Positions 1 to 8,772 are shown, numbered from the stretch's first letter. The stretch: DNA of 64,000 nt from Chryseobacterium sp. FH2 (GCF_001045455.1 NZ_LFNE01000004.1:124001-188000); one strand, 5' to 3'. The notes: generated by a model not told the origin, from the sequence alone. Program-made: numbers and translations.

Positions 1-32
1 AATTAAATCAGAAAAGATCCGCTAAAAATTCG

Positions 33-40
33 TAATTTTG
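33..40 (+). promoter_or_regulatory. -7 promoter box before uvrA
   Basis: TAATTTTG fits the Bacteroidota -7 consensus TAnnTTTG and lies 17 bases before the uvrA ATG. No clear -33 TTG is visible in the few bases available upstream. Confidence 0.5.
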
Positions 41-57
41 TTAGTCTTAAATTTACT

Positions 58-2850
58 ATGGCTAATACAACAGAAATAGATATAAAGAAACAGGTTTTTG
101 TTAAAAATGCACATCTTAACAACCTGAAAAACATAGATGTACTCATTCCGAAAAATAAGCTGATTGTTATCACAGGGGTTTCCGGAAGTGGGAAATCTTC
201 TCTTGCTTTTGATACCATTTATGCAGAAGGACAGCGAAGGTACGTTGAAAGTCTGAGTTCTTACGCACGTCAGTTTTTGGGAAAATTAGAAAAACCAAAA
301 GTGGATGATATTAAAGGTTTAGCGCCTTCCATTGCCATTCAGCAGAAAGTAATTTCTTCGAATCCCCGTTCTACCGTAGGAACTTCTACAGAAATTTACG
401 ATTATATGAAACTTCTTTTTGCAAGAATCGGGAAAACATTTTCTCCTGTTTCCGGTGAAGAGGTGAAAAAAGACTCGGTTTCTGATGTGGTAGACTTCAT
501 TAAAACTTCCAAAAAAGATGCTTCATTTTTGTTGACAGCACCTTTGGAATATGATATTGCCAATTTCGGTGAGAATCTCAATGTTCTGAAACTAGCCGGT
601 TTTACAAGGTTGGAAATCAATGGAAATGTAGCAGGAATTGAGGATTTGGAAAGTTTTGGATTTATTCCTGAAAAAGGAATGACTATCAATTTGGTTATAG
701 ACCGTTTTGCTTATGAAGAAGATGAAAGTTTCCTTCAGCGTTTGGCAGATTCTATTCAAATGGCTTTTTATGAAGGCCGTGGATATTGTTCTCTAAAGAA
801 TATTGAAACGGAAAAAGTAAAAGAATTTTCAAATAAATTTGAGCTTGACGGAATTGAATTTCTTGAACCAAACGTTCATTTCTTTAGCTTTAATAATCCT
901 TACGGAGCCTGCCCGACCTGTGAAGGGTACGGAAAAGTAATAGGAATTGATGAAGATTTGGTAATTCCTAATAAGACTTTATCAATTTTCGAAGATGCAG
1001 TCGCTTCATGGAGAGGTGAAAGTATGAGCGAATGGAAAAAAGATTTCATTAAAAAAGCAAAAGATTTCCCTATTCATAAGCCTTACCATCAATTAACCAA
1101 AGAGCAGAAAAAATACCTTTGGAAAGGTGACGGAAAAAGTACATTCCCATCAATTGATAATTTCTTCAAAATGCTTGAAGAAAATTTATACAAAATCCAA
1201 TACAGAGTGATGCTTTCCAGATACCGAGGAAAAACGCTTTGCCCTACCTGTGAAGGTTTGAGACTGCGTGAAGAAACGACCTGGGTGAAAATTGACGGAC
1301 ATAATATTCAGTCAATGATTGAGCTTCCGTTGGATGAGCTTTTCCCTTTGATTAATAATTTAAAACTATCTGAACATGACCAGGAGGTTGCAAAAAGGTT
1401 ATTATATGAAATCACAACCCGTCTGGAATTTTTATTAAAAGTTGGGTTAGGATATTTAACTCTGAACAGAACTTCAAATACACTTTCAGGAGGAGAAAGC
1501 CAGAGAATTAATCTCGCCACGAGCTTAGGAAGTTCTTTGGTAGGTTCTATATATATATTAGACGAGCCGTCAATCGGTCTTCATTCAAGAGACACAGAAA
1601 ATTTAATTGAAGTTTTAAAAAATCTTCGTGACCTTGGAAATACTGTCATTGTGGTAGAACATGATGAAGATGTGATGAAAGCTGCAGATTATATTATTGA
1701 TATTGGTCCGGAAGCGGGTTATCTGGGAGGTGAATTAGTTTTCGCAGGAGATTATAAAGAATTAAAAGATGCAGATACCCTAACTTCAAAATATCTGACA
1801 GGAAGATTAGAAATTGAAGTTCCTGCAAAACGCAGAAAAGGCAAAGAATGGATTCATATAAAAGGTGCACGTCAAAACAATCTTAAAAACATTGATGTAG
1901 ATGTACCTTTGGAAAGCCTTGTCGTGATTTCCGGAGTTTCCGGGAGTGGAAAATCTACTTTGATGAAAGAAATTCTGACAAACGACATTCAGATTCAATT
2001 AGGGATGGGTGGTAAAAAAGGAGATTATGATTCTGTGGAATTTCCGAAAAAACTGATTAAACATATCGAATTAATCGATCAGAATCCCATCGGAAAATCT
2101 TCCCGTTCCAATCCTGTGACTTATCTGAAAGCTTATGATGACATCAGAGATTTGTTTTCTAAACAAAAGATTGCGAAAATGATGGGTTACAAGCCCAAGC
2201 ACTTCTCTTTCAATGTAGACGGAGGAAGATGTGACGAATGTAAGGGAGAAGGCGTTATCAATGTTTCGATGCAGTTCATGGCAGATATTGAGCTTGAATG
2301 TGAAGTCTGTAAAGGAACACGTTTTAAAAACGAAATTCTTGAAGTAAAATATGACGAAAAAAACATTTCGGATATCCTTCACATGACCGTAGATGAAGCA
2401 TTGGCATTTTTCAAAGATAATAATGAAGACAAAATTGTAACTAAGCTGAAGCCCTTACAGGATGTCGGGTTGGGATATTTGCAATTAGGACAAAGCTCTT
2501 CTACCCTTTCCGGAGGTGAAGCTCAGCGTGTGAAGTTGGCTTCATTCTTGGTAAAAGGTGTAACGACAGATAAAACTTTATTTATTTTTGATGAACCTTC
2601 TACAGGGCTGCATTTCCATGATATTCAAAAATTATTAAAGTCATTACAGGCATTGATTGATTTAGGACATTCCGTTATTGTTATTGAGCATCAGCCGGAT
2701 ATTATAAAATCTGCTGATTATATTATCGACATTGGCCCGGAAGCAGGAAAACATGGTGGTGAAGTTGTTTTTACCGGAACACCGGAAGATTTATCAAAAA
2801 ATAAAAAATCCCATACAGCAAAGTATATTAAAGAAAAGCTGGAGAATTAA
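58..2850 (+). CDS. uvrA: UvrABC excinuclease subunit A
   Basis: This is the damage-recognition ATPase of nucleotide excision repair, which loads UvrB at bulky lesions. Both ABC halves are present: Walker A GVSGSGKSS at about residues 40-48 and GVSGSGKST at about 627-635, with LSGGESQR and LSGGEAQR signatures near 475 and 818. Zinc-binding cysteine pairs are visible at CPTC (about 285 and 395) and at CDEC/CEVC (about 724 and 748). At 930 residues it is full length for the family. The ATG follows a -7 box closely, and a strong hairpin terminator follows the stop, so it looks monocistronic. Confidence 0.98.
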   Translation: MANTTEIDIKKQVFVKNAHLNNLKNIDVLIPKNKLIVITGVSGSGKSSLAFDTIYAEGQRRYVESLSSYARQFLGKLEKPKVDDIKGLAPSIAIQQKVISSNPRSTVGTSTEIYDYMKLLFARIGKTFSPVSGEEVKKDSVSDVVDFIKTSKKDASFLLTAPLEYDIANFGENLNVLKLAGFTRLEINGNVAGIEDLESFGFIPEKGMTINLVIDRFAYEEDESFLQRLADSIQMAFYEGRGYCSLKNIETEKVKEFSNKFELDGIEFLEPNVHFFSFNNPYGACPTCEGYGKVIGIDEDLVIPNKTLSIFEDAVASWRGESMSEWKKDFIKKAKDFPIHKPYHQLTKEQKKYLWKGDGKSTFPSIDNFFKMLEENLYKIQYRVMLSRYRGKTLCPTCEGLRLREETTWVKIDGHNIQSMIELPLDELFPLINNLKLSEHDQEVAKRLLYEITTRLEFLLKVGLGYLTLNRTSNTLSGGESQRINLATSLGSSLVGSIYILDEPSIGLHSRDTENLIEVLKNLRDLGNTVIVVEHDEDVMKAADYIIDIGPEAGYLGGELVFAGDYKELKDADTLTSKYLTGRLEIEVPAKRRKGKEWIHIKGARQNNLKNIDVDVPLESLVVISGVSGSGKSTLMKEILTNDIQIQLGMGGKKGDYDSVEFPKKLIKHIELIDQNPIGKSSRSNPVTYLKAYDDIRDLFSKQKIAKMMGYKPKHFSFNVDGGRCDECKGEGVINVSMQFMADIELECEVCKGTRFKNEILEVKYDEKNISDILHMTVDEALAFFKDNNEDKIVTKLKPLQDVGLGYLQLGQSSSTLSGGEAQRVKLASFLVKGVTTDKTLFIFDEPSTGLHFHDIQKLLKSLQALIDLGHSVIVIEHQPDIIKSADYIIDIGPEAGKHGGEVVFTGTPEDLSKNKKSHTAKYIKEKLEN

Positions 2851-2857
2851 AATAGCA

Positions 2858-2886
2858 AGAGAGTCAAAAAATGACTCTCTCTTTTA
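2858..2886 (+). terminator. Rho-independent terminator of uvrA
   Basis: A perfect 9-bp stem (AGAGAGTCA/TGACTCTCT, 2858-2866 and 2872-2880) is followed by CTTTTATT, 8 bases after the uvrA stop. Confidence 0.85.
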
Positions 2887-2935
2887 TTAAATCATTAAGG
2901 TGATTTAAGATGTTAAGCGTCCTATTCCTAAAATT

Positions 2936-3571
2936 CTAAATATTATACAAAAAAGGACTTTTCCCGAGAAAGGTTTTATCATCAATCTGAGAAATTAAAA
3001 ATTCGGCTAAGTCTGTTGCAGAAATAGTTTCTCCTTTACAATCTTCAAGATTTGTTTCGGTTTTAAAACTTTCAGAAGTGAGATGAATTAAAGGAAGCCT
3101 TACCAAAGTCCAGTCTAGGTTACTTTCTGTAAAAAGATCATATTCTTTCTGTTTGTCATTTGTAGTTTCGGGATAGTTTTGGTACATCCAGTCGGTTGCC
3201 ATTTTTACCTTTTCATTTTTATTATCAAAAGGAGTGTTTACACTTAGACCGGTTGTAACAATATATCTTTTAATTCCATAAAAATTCATTGCTTTAATGA
3301 TATTTTCAGCAGCATCACTGAAGATTGATTTCTCTCCTTTTGGCTGCCCCAAAGTGCTTATCACGATATTACAATCCTTAATGAGTTTCTCAACTGAATC
3401 ATAATCTCTTGCATCTCCTTTTACAATTTCAATTAAAGGATTTTCAAAAGTAAAACTCTCGGGAGATCTAAGTAATAATTTAACGGGATAGCTTTTATCT
3501 AAAAGATTTTGAACAAGATATTTTCCGGATTTTCCTGTTCCGCCGATTACGGCTATTGTATTTGTTTTCAT
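2936..3571 (-). CDS. NAD(P)-binding (NmrA/SDR-like) family protein
   Basis: This is a 211-residue atypical short-chain dehydrogenase of the NAD(P)H-binding, NmrA-like kind. The N-terminal Rossmann motif GGTGKSG sits at about residues 9-15 and is followed by VKGDARD and ISTLGQPKG segments typical of the family. The frame is open to 3616, but the ATG at 3571 puts the usual MKTNTIAVIGG start right before the Rossmann strand, so I chose it. The substrate is unknown; relatives act as sensors or reductases. It is divergent from the lipoprotein gene at 3893 and convergent with uvrA. Confidence 0.85.
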   Translation of the reverse strand: MKTNTIAVIGGTGKSGKYLVQNLLDKSYPVKLLLRSPESFTFENPLIEIVKGDARDYDSVEKLIKDCNIVISTLGQPKGEKSIFSDAAENIIKAMNFYGIKRYIVTTGLSVNTPFDNKNEKVKMATDWMYQNYPETTNDKQKEYDLFTESNLDWTLVRLPLIHLTSESFKTETNLEDCKGETISATDLAEFLISQIDDKTFLGKSPFLYNI

Positions 3572-3892
3572 AATAGTTCTCTTTATTATTGATTGGGAAA
3601 AAGTAAAAAAGCACATAAGTATATTGTTTTTTTTACGCTTTCGTTTATGATAATAGGTTAACAGAGGTACAGCAACTTTGAACCTTTAAGTTTCAAGCTT
3701 TAGAATTTGCCTGAATGTGGGTAATATTTATAAAGAGATTTTAATAGAACAAAATTATCTATTTTTTTATAAACTACAAACAGTATCCTATTTATAGTTT
3801 TCCAAAATGCTAACCTTTATCCTGATAACAAAAGGCTGTTAATTTTTCTTATTTTTAAAATCAAAAAATATAACATTCTTATAAATTAAACC
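3572..3892. other. Intergenic stretch, no gene seen
   Basis: This AT-rich divergent spacer lies between the NmrA-like gene and the lipoprotein hydrolase. Both frames contain frequent stops. I see no strong hairpin, no RNA gene and no convincing TAnnTTTG box for either gene. Confidence 0.5.
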
Positions 3893-4663
3893 ATGAAATA
3901 CAAATTTCTTCCCCTTTTAGCGATTTTGTTATTTTTAATTAATTGTTCAGTGAAGAAAGATATAGGCTCAACCAATATTTATGAAGTGAAGCTGGATACT
4001 TTAACCATGTTTGACAAAGCCAGAGGCCGGAAAATTCCGGTTGCATTTTTCAGTCCGAAAACAGAAAAGAAAATCCCGGGTCAGCAGGTTGTAATTTTCA
4101 GTCATGGATATGGGGCAAATCATGGTGGAGATTATTTAATTTATTCTTATTTAACAGAAAACTTAGCATCAAAAGGATATTTTGTAGTAAGTATTCAACA
4201 TGAACTGCCTACTGATGCATTGATTCCTATGGAAGGAAAACCACAAACTGTAAGAATGCCTTTTTGGGAGCGGGGTGTTGAAAATATTTTATTTGTTTTA
4301 AAGGAAATAAAAAAATCAAAACCCGAACTTGATTATAGGCACCTGACTTTAATCGGACATTCTAACGGTGGCGATATGACCGCTTTATTTGCCAATAAAT
4401 ATCCAAATTTAATTTATAAAATTATTACAATGGATAACAGAAGAATGTATCTTCCCAAGACGGCAATTCCAAAGATTTATACTTTAAGATCAAATGATTA
4501 TCCTGCAGATGAAGGGGTTTTGCCCAATGAAGCCGAGCAGGAAAAGTTTAACATTACCATTCAATTTACAAATATCAATCATGGAACAATGGATGATAAA
4601 GGGAATGATGAAGAAAGAAAAACACTGAATTCTTTTATTGAAGGGTATTTGAATGAAAAATAA
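3893..4663 (+). CDS. Alpha/beta hydrolase lipoprotein
   Basis: This is a 256-residue envelope protein with an alpha/beta-hydrolase fold. The N-terminus (MKYKFLPLLAILLFLINCS) is a lipoprotein signal, with the lipobox cysteine at residue 18. HGYGANHGG near residue 70 looks like an oxyanion-hole region, and GHSNGGD near 155 is the nucleophile elbow with Ser. A possible catalytic His lies in FTNINHGTMDD near the C-terminus. Relatives include chlorophyllase- and dienelactone-hydrolase-like esterases, and the substrate cannot be read from sequence. It stands alone and is followed by a long hairpin. Confidence 0.85.
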   Translation: MKYKFLPLLAILLFLINCSVKKDIGSTNIYEVKLDTLTMFDKARGRKIPVAFFSPKTEKKIPGQQVVIFSHGYGANHGGDYLIYSYLTENLASKGYFVVSIQHELPTDALIPMEGKPQTVRMPFWERGVENILFVLKEIKKSKPELDYRHLTLIGHSNGGDMTALFANKYPNLIYKIITMDNRRMYLPKTAIPKIYTLRSNDYPADEGVLPNEAEQEKFNITIQFTNINHGTMDDKGNDEERKTLNSFIEGYLNEK

Positions 4664-4667
4664 GCTC

Positions 4668-4710
4668 AACAACTTATCCACAAAAAAATGTGGATAAGTT
4701 GTTAATTTTA
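4668..4710 (+). terminator. Long hairpin terminator holding two inverted DnaA-box sequences
   Basis: There is a perfect 15-bp stem (4668-4682 with 4689-4703), an A-rich loop and an AATTTT tail, just after the hydrolase stop. Each arm contains the 9-mer TTATCCACA (4674-4682, and as TGTGGATAA at 4689-4697), which matches the strong DnaA-box consensus. Confidence 0.75.
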
Positions 4711-4829
4711 ACATTAAATTTATATATCGTATTAAAATTATTACTACATTTACTATGTAATAATTACTGAGGTGGAAATATATTTTGCTTTTTTCAGTTT
4801 TGAAATTGCAATTAAATTTATAAAAATTT

Positions 4830-4860
4830 AAGCACAGCATTGTCGGCTGTGCTTTTTATT
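4830..4860 (+). terminator. Terminator-like hairpin
   Basis: AAGCACAGC (4830-4838) pairs with GCTGTGCTT (4846-4854) and is followed by a T-rich tail. No annotated gene ends directly upstream, so it may end a small transcript or act as a second terminator. Confidence 0.6.
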
Positions 4861-4897
4861 GTTGTCTAATTAAAAAAAATGAGATGTATTATCTACT

Positions 4898-4930
4898 GAA
4901 TCCGTTCCTAAAGAACGGATTCTTTTATTC
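4898..4930 (+). terminator. Terminator-like hairpin
   Basis: A perfect 10-bp stem GAATCCGTTC/GAACGGATTC (4898-4907, 4913-4922) is followed by TTTTATTC. It lies about 55 bases before the tRNA and may insulate it from upstream transcription. Confidence 0.65.
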
Positions 4931-4967
4931 TATATCATATTTCAATTAATTTTTACAGATAAATTAA

Positions 4968-4975
4968 TAACTTTA
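4968..4975 (+). promoter_or_regulatory. Likely -7 box of the tRNA gene
   Basis: TAACTTTA matches seven of the eight bases of TAnnTTTG and ends 10 bases before the mature tRNA 5' end. Confidence 0.45.
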
Positions 4976-4985
4976 TGGAAATTAT

Positions 4986-5057
4986 GGCCTCATAGTTCAA
5001 TGGATAGAATAGAAGTTTCCTAAACTTTAGATCCAAGTTCGATTCTTGGTGAGGCTA
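4986..5057 (+). tRNA. tRNA-Arg (anticodon CCU)
   Basis: All four arms can be drawn. The acceptor is GGCCTCA (4986-4992) with TGAGGCT (5050-5056), and A5057 is the discriminator. The D stem is GTTC/GAAT. The anticodon stem GAAGT/ACTTT has loop TTCCTAA, giving anticodon CCT at 5019-5021. The T stem CCAAG/CTTGG has loop TTCGATT. The 3' CCA is not encoded. It reads AGG codons. The first acceptor pair is a G-U wobble. Confidence 0.95.
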
Positions 5058-5075
5058 TTTTTAATGTTTTTACAT

Positions 5076-5414
5076 CTAATCAACGTATTTTGTAGGTAAA
5101 TGCGGATACAGTTCTTTCAAAGGAATAATAATTCCACGTTTGGAAATTTCACATTGGGGATATTTATTTTGAAATAATTTAAATTTTATTTCAATAGGTT
5201 CGGTATCTACTTCATTAAGTTTTCTAAATGCATTCAAGATTTCATTAGGATTAAAACTATACTGAATACCATATTTCTTCTTCTTTCCCCAATCTATGTA
5301 AATAGTTCTTGGAATATTTCGCATTCTTGATACTTCATTATCTTCTGGAATATCTATTGCTTCGTCACTATAAGAATTTGCATAAACATCTTTTAGTACA
5401 TCGCCATCTTCCAT
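5076..5414 (-). CDS. Small unknown protein, probably 5'-truncated (DUF2931-like?)
   Basis: The frame gives 112 residues from the first ATG. It stays open about 30 codons further upstream with protein-like sequence (including NIIDFSDLLENEYNWTF) but no ATG, and ends at a stop inside the last codons of the next upstream gene. There is no signal peptide. The segment IPRTIYIDWG...YGIQYSF resembles the core of DUF2931 lipoproteins, as does the upstream neighbour, so it may be a family member that lost its N-terminus. That assignment is a guess. It is third in a minus-strand cluster of small genes. Confidence 0.5.
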   Translation of the reverse strand: MEDGDVLKDVYANSYSDEAIDIPEDNEVSRMRNIPRTIYIDWGKKKKYGIQYSFNPNEILNAFRKLNEVDTEPIEIKFKLFQNKYPQCEISKRGIIIPLKELYPHLPTKYVD

Positions 5415-5499
5415 CTCAGCTTTGAAAGTCCAATTATATTCATTTTCAAGTAAGTCTGAAAAGTCGATGATATTTTGGATGCCTTTATAATCATTGTAT

Positions 5500-6084
5500 T
5501 TATGACCCTAAAGATTTTTTGTAAACCAACATGTCTATACTTCCAATAGTTTCTTCGGCCTGAAAATTTTCTATAAGTTGAAACTTAGAATTTTTATCTT
5601 CAAGTTGACCTATTTTTAATAGAATTTTCCCTCTTGACTGTATTTCCAATCGTAAAGTAGATGCCATTTCAATGTTTTTTACCCAATCTTTCATCTTTAA
5701 ATAGGAAAGTTTGGTGGTCAACAAGTAAAATTTTCGTTCATCTATTGAGAAATATTTTAAACTTAAAGAATCCGGTAAAAGTTCCTTTTGGGTTCTGAAG
5801 TAGATAGAATCCCTGCTCTTAGAACTCATAAGTTCTTTTGAGTCATAATCAATATAGATTGTAGAATGATTAAAATTATTGTAAAAAACAGCGTCTACAA
5901 CCTTAATAATATTTAAACCTGTTTTTGAAGAATTTTCTGATATACTGTGAATTTCTGCATTCCAATATATTTTATCCTGTTCTTTATTTTTAATTCTGGC
6001 TTCAGAATTGATAATGATCAGGAGCACCAAAACTGCCGCTAGAAAAATATTAATATAATCTATTTTTGTTCTTTTCATAATCAT
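5500..6084 (-). CDS. Membrane-anchored unknown protein (possibly DUF2931-like)
   Basis: This is a 194-residue protein with one N-terminal membrane segment (about residues 11-27) and a soluble, probably periplasmic remainder. The start could be Met1 or Met3. The stretch LPDSLSLKYFSIDERKFY is reminiscent of the DUF2931 pattern (LP..l.i.W.S..E.kfY), a common Bacteroidota lipoprotein family of unknown role, but no lipobox is present. Its ATG directly follows the stop of the upstream gene (TAAATG), so the two are probably co-translated. Confidence 0.7.
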   Translation of the reverse strand: MIMKRTKIDYINIFLAAVLVLLIIINSEARIKNKEQDKIYWNAEIHSISENSSKTGLNIIKVVDAVFYNNFNHSTIYIDYDSKELMSSKSRDSIYFRTQKELLPDSLSLKYFSIDERKFYLLTTKLSYLKMKDWVKNIEMASTLRLEIQSRGKILLKIGQLEDKNSKFQLIENFQAEETIGSIDMLVYKKSLGS

Positions 6085-6369
6085 TTAGTGTTGATAAGCT
6101 TTTCCTAAAGCGGATAAATAAGATAATGCCGCAAATATGATAATAGCAACCATTAAAATAAAAAAGGAAAAATATCTGAATGCTTTTTTATTTGCTAAAT
6201 CTTTGCTGAAAACGGATATTAAAACTGAAATAACAGGAACTGTAAAACACAGAAAAATCAGCATTAGCTCTCCGTCAACAGGCATAAAATCAATATAATC
6301 AAGAAAGATAAGCAGCGTTGCTTCTATGCAAAACAGAAGGAAAACAGTAATAAACGGATTGTTTTTCAT
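6085..6369 (-). CDS. Small integral membrane protein, unknown
   Basis: This 94-residue hydrophobic protein has three predicted membrane helices (about residues 6-24, 34-54 and 65-88). I do not recognise a family. It is first of a minus-strand cluster and its stop abuts the start of the next gene at 6084, which suggests a functional pair. Confidence 0.7.
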   Translation of the reverse strand: MKNNPFITVFLLFCIEATLLIFLDYIDFMPVDGELMLIFLCFTVPVISVLISVFSKDLANKKAFRYFSFFILMVAIIIFAALSYLSALGKAYQH

Positions 6370-6489
6370 TAATAAATCGTATTCAAATCTTTATAAAAAA
6401 TATGATTTTTTTTCGAATAATAAATTTTTTCTGTTATTTTCCCAAATTTAGAGGTTTTCATATCTTGGCATTAAAATTCAGATATTACT

Positions 6490-6918
6490 ATGAAAATTAA
6501 ATGTCTATTAGTAGCGGTATTGCTTTTCCCGTTTGGAAAGATTACTGCACAGGAAATTAAAAAATATCTTTATAAGGGAACGATTGATAAATTTCCTGTT
6601 ACCATGTATCTTATAGAAGAAATTTCAGGATGCCCTACTACAAGTTACAGGGGAATGTATAAATATGATAACGTGAGCAATTGGCTTTACCTTGAAATAG
6701 CTGACGATGAAGAGAATCGTATGGTAATGGTAGAAGGCGGAATTACAGGAATTATCAGTGTTAAAAAAACAAATGATATTCTTAAAGGGTATTGGATTTC
6801 CCCGGATGGAAACAAAAAACTAAATGTGAATCTTAAAAAAATCCCGACAAACAGTAAAGTAATTCAATCGTATGATGAAAAGTACGACCAGGTAAATTAT
6901 GAAATGAATGATTGTTAA
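6490..6918 (+). CDS. Secreted protein of unknown function
   Basis: This 142-residue protein has a signal peptide ending near TAQ (residues 19-21). The mature part begins with KYLYKGTIDKFPVTMYL and has repeated short beta-like segments (YRGMYKYD, LKGYWISPDG), suggesting a small beta-barrel or sandwich. Two Cys remain in the mature protein (CPTT and the final residue). I do not recognise a family. It is 30 bases upstream of a co-oriented lipoprotein gene. Confidence 0.7.
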   Translation: MKIKCLLVAVLLFPFGKITAQEIKKYLYKGTIDKFPVTMYLIEEISGCPTTSYRGMYKYDNVSNWLYLEIADDEENRMVMVEGGITGIISVKKTNDILKGYWISPDGNKKLNVNLKKIPTNSKVIQSYDEKYDQVNYEMNDC

Positions 6919-6948
6919 GTCTTTAAAATTTATATTATAATAAGCTTC

Positions 6949-7857
6949 ATGAAAAAAATAATAGTAAGCATTACGCTTATTTCTTTATTATATTCTTGTA
7001 AAAAAGAAGAAAAAACAGCAGAAATAACGTCTAAAAATAATGAGACTGCGAGTATTAAAATCAATTTTAATCTGCCTCCCGTTTATCTCGATTCATTAAA
7101 ATCTGAAAAGGAAATTTTAAATCATCTCCAACAAAGAAAAAAGGAAATCATAAAATTGCTGGAAAATTCTTCTTCTCCTGAAGAAAATGATCTGATCTAT
7201 GAAAACTACAGAAAAGAAAATGATTCTGCTTTGGTTTTGTTAGAAGGCAAACAAGCCGGATTATTAGAAAAATTCTATGAATTTTATGACTATAATCCCG
7301 AAACTGAAAAATCAATTTTAAAAATCCCTGAATCAGAAAAAGAGACTGTACGCTCTTATGGGCAGAGTGGAATAGAATTTTGGGATATAGGTGAAGCTAT
7401 CACAGAACTTCGCATGTTTCCTGATTTTTATTCTAAAATATTTAACGGAAAACTGACTCCGGATTATCAAAGATATCTGGGATTTGTCTCAGAGGAGAAT
7501 AAAGTATTATTTGTTTCAGATGCTTCTATTTCAATCCCCTGGAGTGATGTGGCGAAACGTGTCCTTGCTCGTGAAAGTTTTTTAAATGATTTTCCTGCTT
7601 CAAAGTTAGATAAAAAAGTACAAGGTGAATTGCAGGAATATCGGGCAGCCTATCTTTTAGGATATGACAATACTCCGACTCAAAATGATGGCGGTGGTTT
7701 TACAGCTGAAAATTTAAAGGAATTTCAAAGGTTTCTCAAAGAAAATCCCAAAAGTGAGACTTCAGCAATTATAAAGACAATGCTCGCCATGCCTAAGGAT
7801 CGATATGAGATGTATAGATTTGTCAATCATAAACTTGGCTTGCCTTATGAGGAATAG
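6949..7857 (+). CDS. Lipoprotein of unknown function
   Basis: This 302-residue protein begins with a lipoprotein signal (lipobox LYSC, Cys at about residue 17) followed by a Lys/Glu-rich linker. The body is mostly charged helix, with YGQSGIEFWDIGEAITELR and YLGFVSEENKVLF segments. I do not recognise a domain. It probably shares a transcript with the secreted protein upstream, and ends 3 bases from the convergent AraC gene. Confidence 0.75.
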   Translation: MKKIIVSITLISLLYSCKKEEKTAEITSKNNETASIKINFNLPPVYLDSLKSEKEILNHLQQRKKEIIKLLENSSSPEENDLIYENYRKENDSALVLLEGKQAGLLEKFYEFYDYNPETEKSILKIPESEKETVRSYGQSGIEFWDIGEAITELRMFPDFYSKIFNGKLTPDYQRYLGFVSEENKVLFVSDASISIPWSDVAKRVLARESFLNDFPASKLDKKVQGELQEYRAAYLLGYDNTPTQNDGGGFTAENLKEFQRFLKENPKSETSAIIKTMLAMPKDRYEMYRFVNHKLGLPYEE

Positions 7858-7860
7858 AAT

Positions 7861-8772
7861 CTAATTAAAAGACAATCTGTAATGCAAGGGAGTAGTATTC
7901 GTTTTCTTTTTAAATAATTTATTAAATGACTGAGAATGCTCAAAACCCAGATAATATGCGACTTCTGAAACCGATAAGTTAGTTGTCGTAAGGTATTCTT
8001 TTGCCTTCTCAATTAGCTTTTCATGAATGTGTTGTTGGGCATTCTGACCTGTCAGATTTCGAAGCATATCACTTAAATAATGTGGGGACAGATTCATTTG
8101 TGAAGCCATAAATTCCACTGTGGGAAGGCCTTTCGTTAAGGTTTCCTGTTGGTTGAAGTAGTCTTCTAAAATTCGTTCCATTTTGGAAAGAAGATCATGA
8201 TTTATGGTTTTTCGGGTGATAAACTGCCTTTTATAAAAACGATTGCTGTAATTCAGCAAAACCTCAATATAAGATATGATAACATCTTGACTTACTTCAT
8301 CAATTGATGTGTTTAATTCTCCATCAATATTGTTTAGCAAACCAACAATCAGTGTTTTTTCTTTGTCAGATAAATGCAGGGCTTCATTCGTATCATAAGA
8401 AAAGAAACCATACTTTTTGATGTTTTTGGCTAAAGGATAATTTCTGATAAAATCAGGGTGAATAAATAATGTGTAACCATAATACTCAGCATCTTCATCG
8501 GTTGAAATAATCTGATTGGGAGATGTAAACATCATTCCTCCTTCATTAAAATCATAATATCCCTGTCCGTAACCCATCTTTCCGTTTTCAGAAAATTTGT
8601 AAGAAATTTTATAAAACCCCAAATGAAAACTTTTGTAAAGAAATTCTTTATTGATACTCATTTTGCTGTTATCAACCAAGCTAATCAACGGATGCAACGG
8701 TTTGGGAAGCTGCAAAATGGCATGCAATTCCGAAACAGAAGAAATTTTAGTTGGAGAGTCTTTCTTTTCCAT
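7861..8772 (-). CDS. AraC-family transcriptional regulator
   Basis: This is a 303-residue one-component regulator. The N-terminal about 190 residues form a cupin-like sensing region (GQGYYDFNEGGMMF), and the C-terminal about 100 residues carry the two AraC helix-turn-helix units (VEFMASQMNLSPHYLSDML and SVSEVAYYLGFEHSQSFNKL). The frame is open to 8805, but the ATG at 8772 (MEKKDSPTK) gives the usual length. It lies directly downstream of an SDR gene on the same strand, and a pair of direct repeats before that gene may be its binding site. Confidence 0.92.
   Translation of the reverse strand: MEKKDSPTKISSVSELHAILQLPKPLHPLISLVDNSKMSINKEFLYKSFHLGFYKISYKFSENGKMGYGQGYYDFNEGGMMFTSPNQIISTDEDAEYYGYTLFIHPDFIRNYPLAKNIKKYGFFSYDTNEALHLSDKEKTLIVGLLNNIDGELNTSIDEVSQDVIISYIEVLLNYSNRFYKRQFITRKTINHDLLSKMERILEDYFNQQETLTKGLPTVEFMASQMNLSPHYLSDMLRNLTGQNAQQHIHEKLIEKAKEYLTTTNLSVSEVAYYLGFEHSQSFNKLFKKKTNTTPLHYRLSFN

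Larger units (their letters stand above)
4664..4985. other. Gene-free stretch with three successive hairpins
   Basis: No credible reading frame lies between the hydrolase stop and the tRNA. Three terminator-like hairpins occur in series (4668-4710, 4830-4860, 4898-4930), each followed by a T-rich tail. The about 120 bases between the first two could encode a short untranslated transcript, since a weak TATATTTTG box sits near 4783. This is inference only. Confidence 0.45.

Noticed and set aside
4490..4840. 116-residue minus-strand frame at the end of the hydrolase gene
   Set aside because: It runs through a terminator hairpin and overlaps the real gene; the composition is not protein-like.
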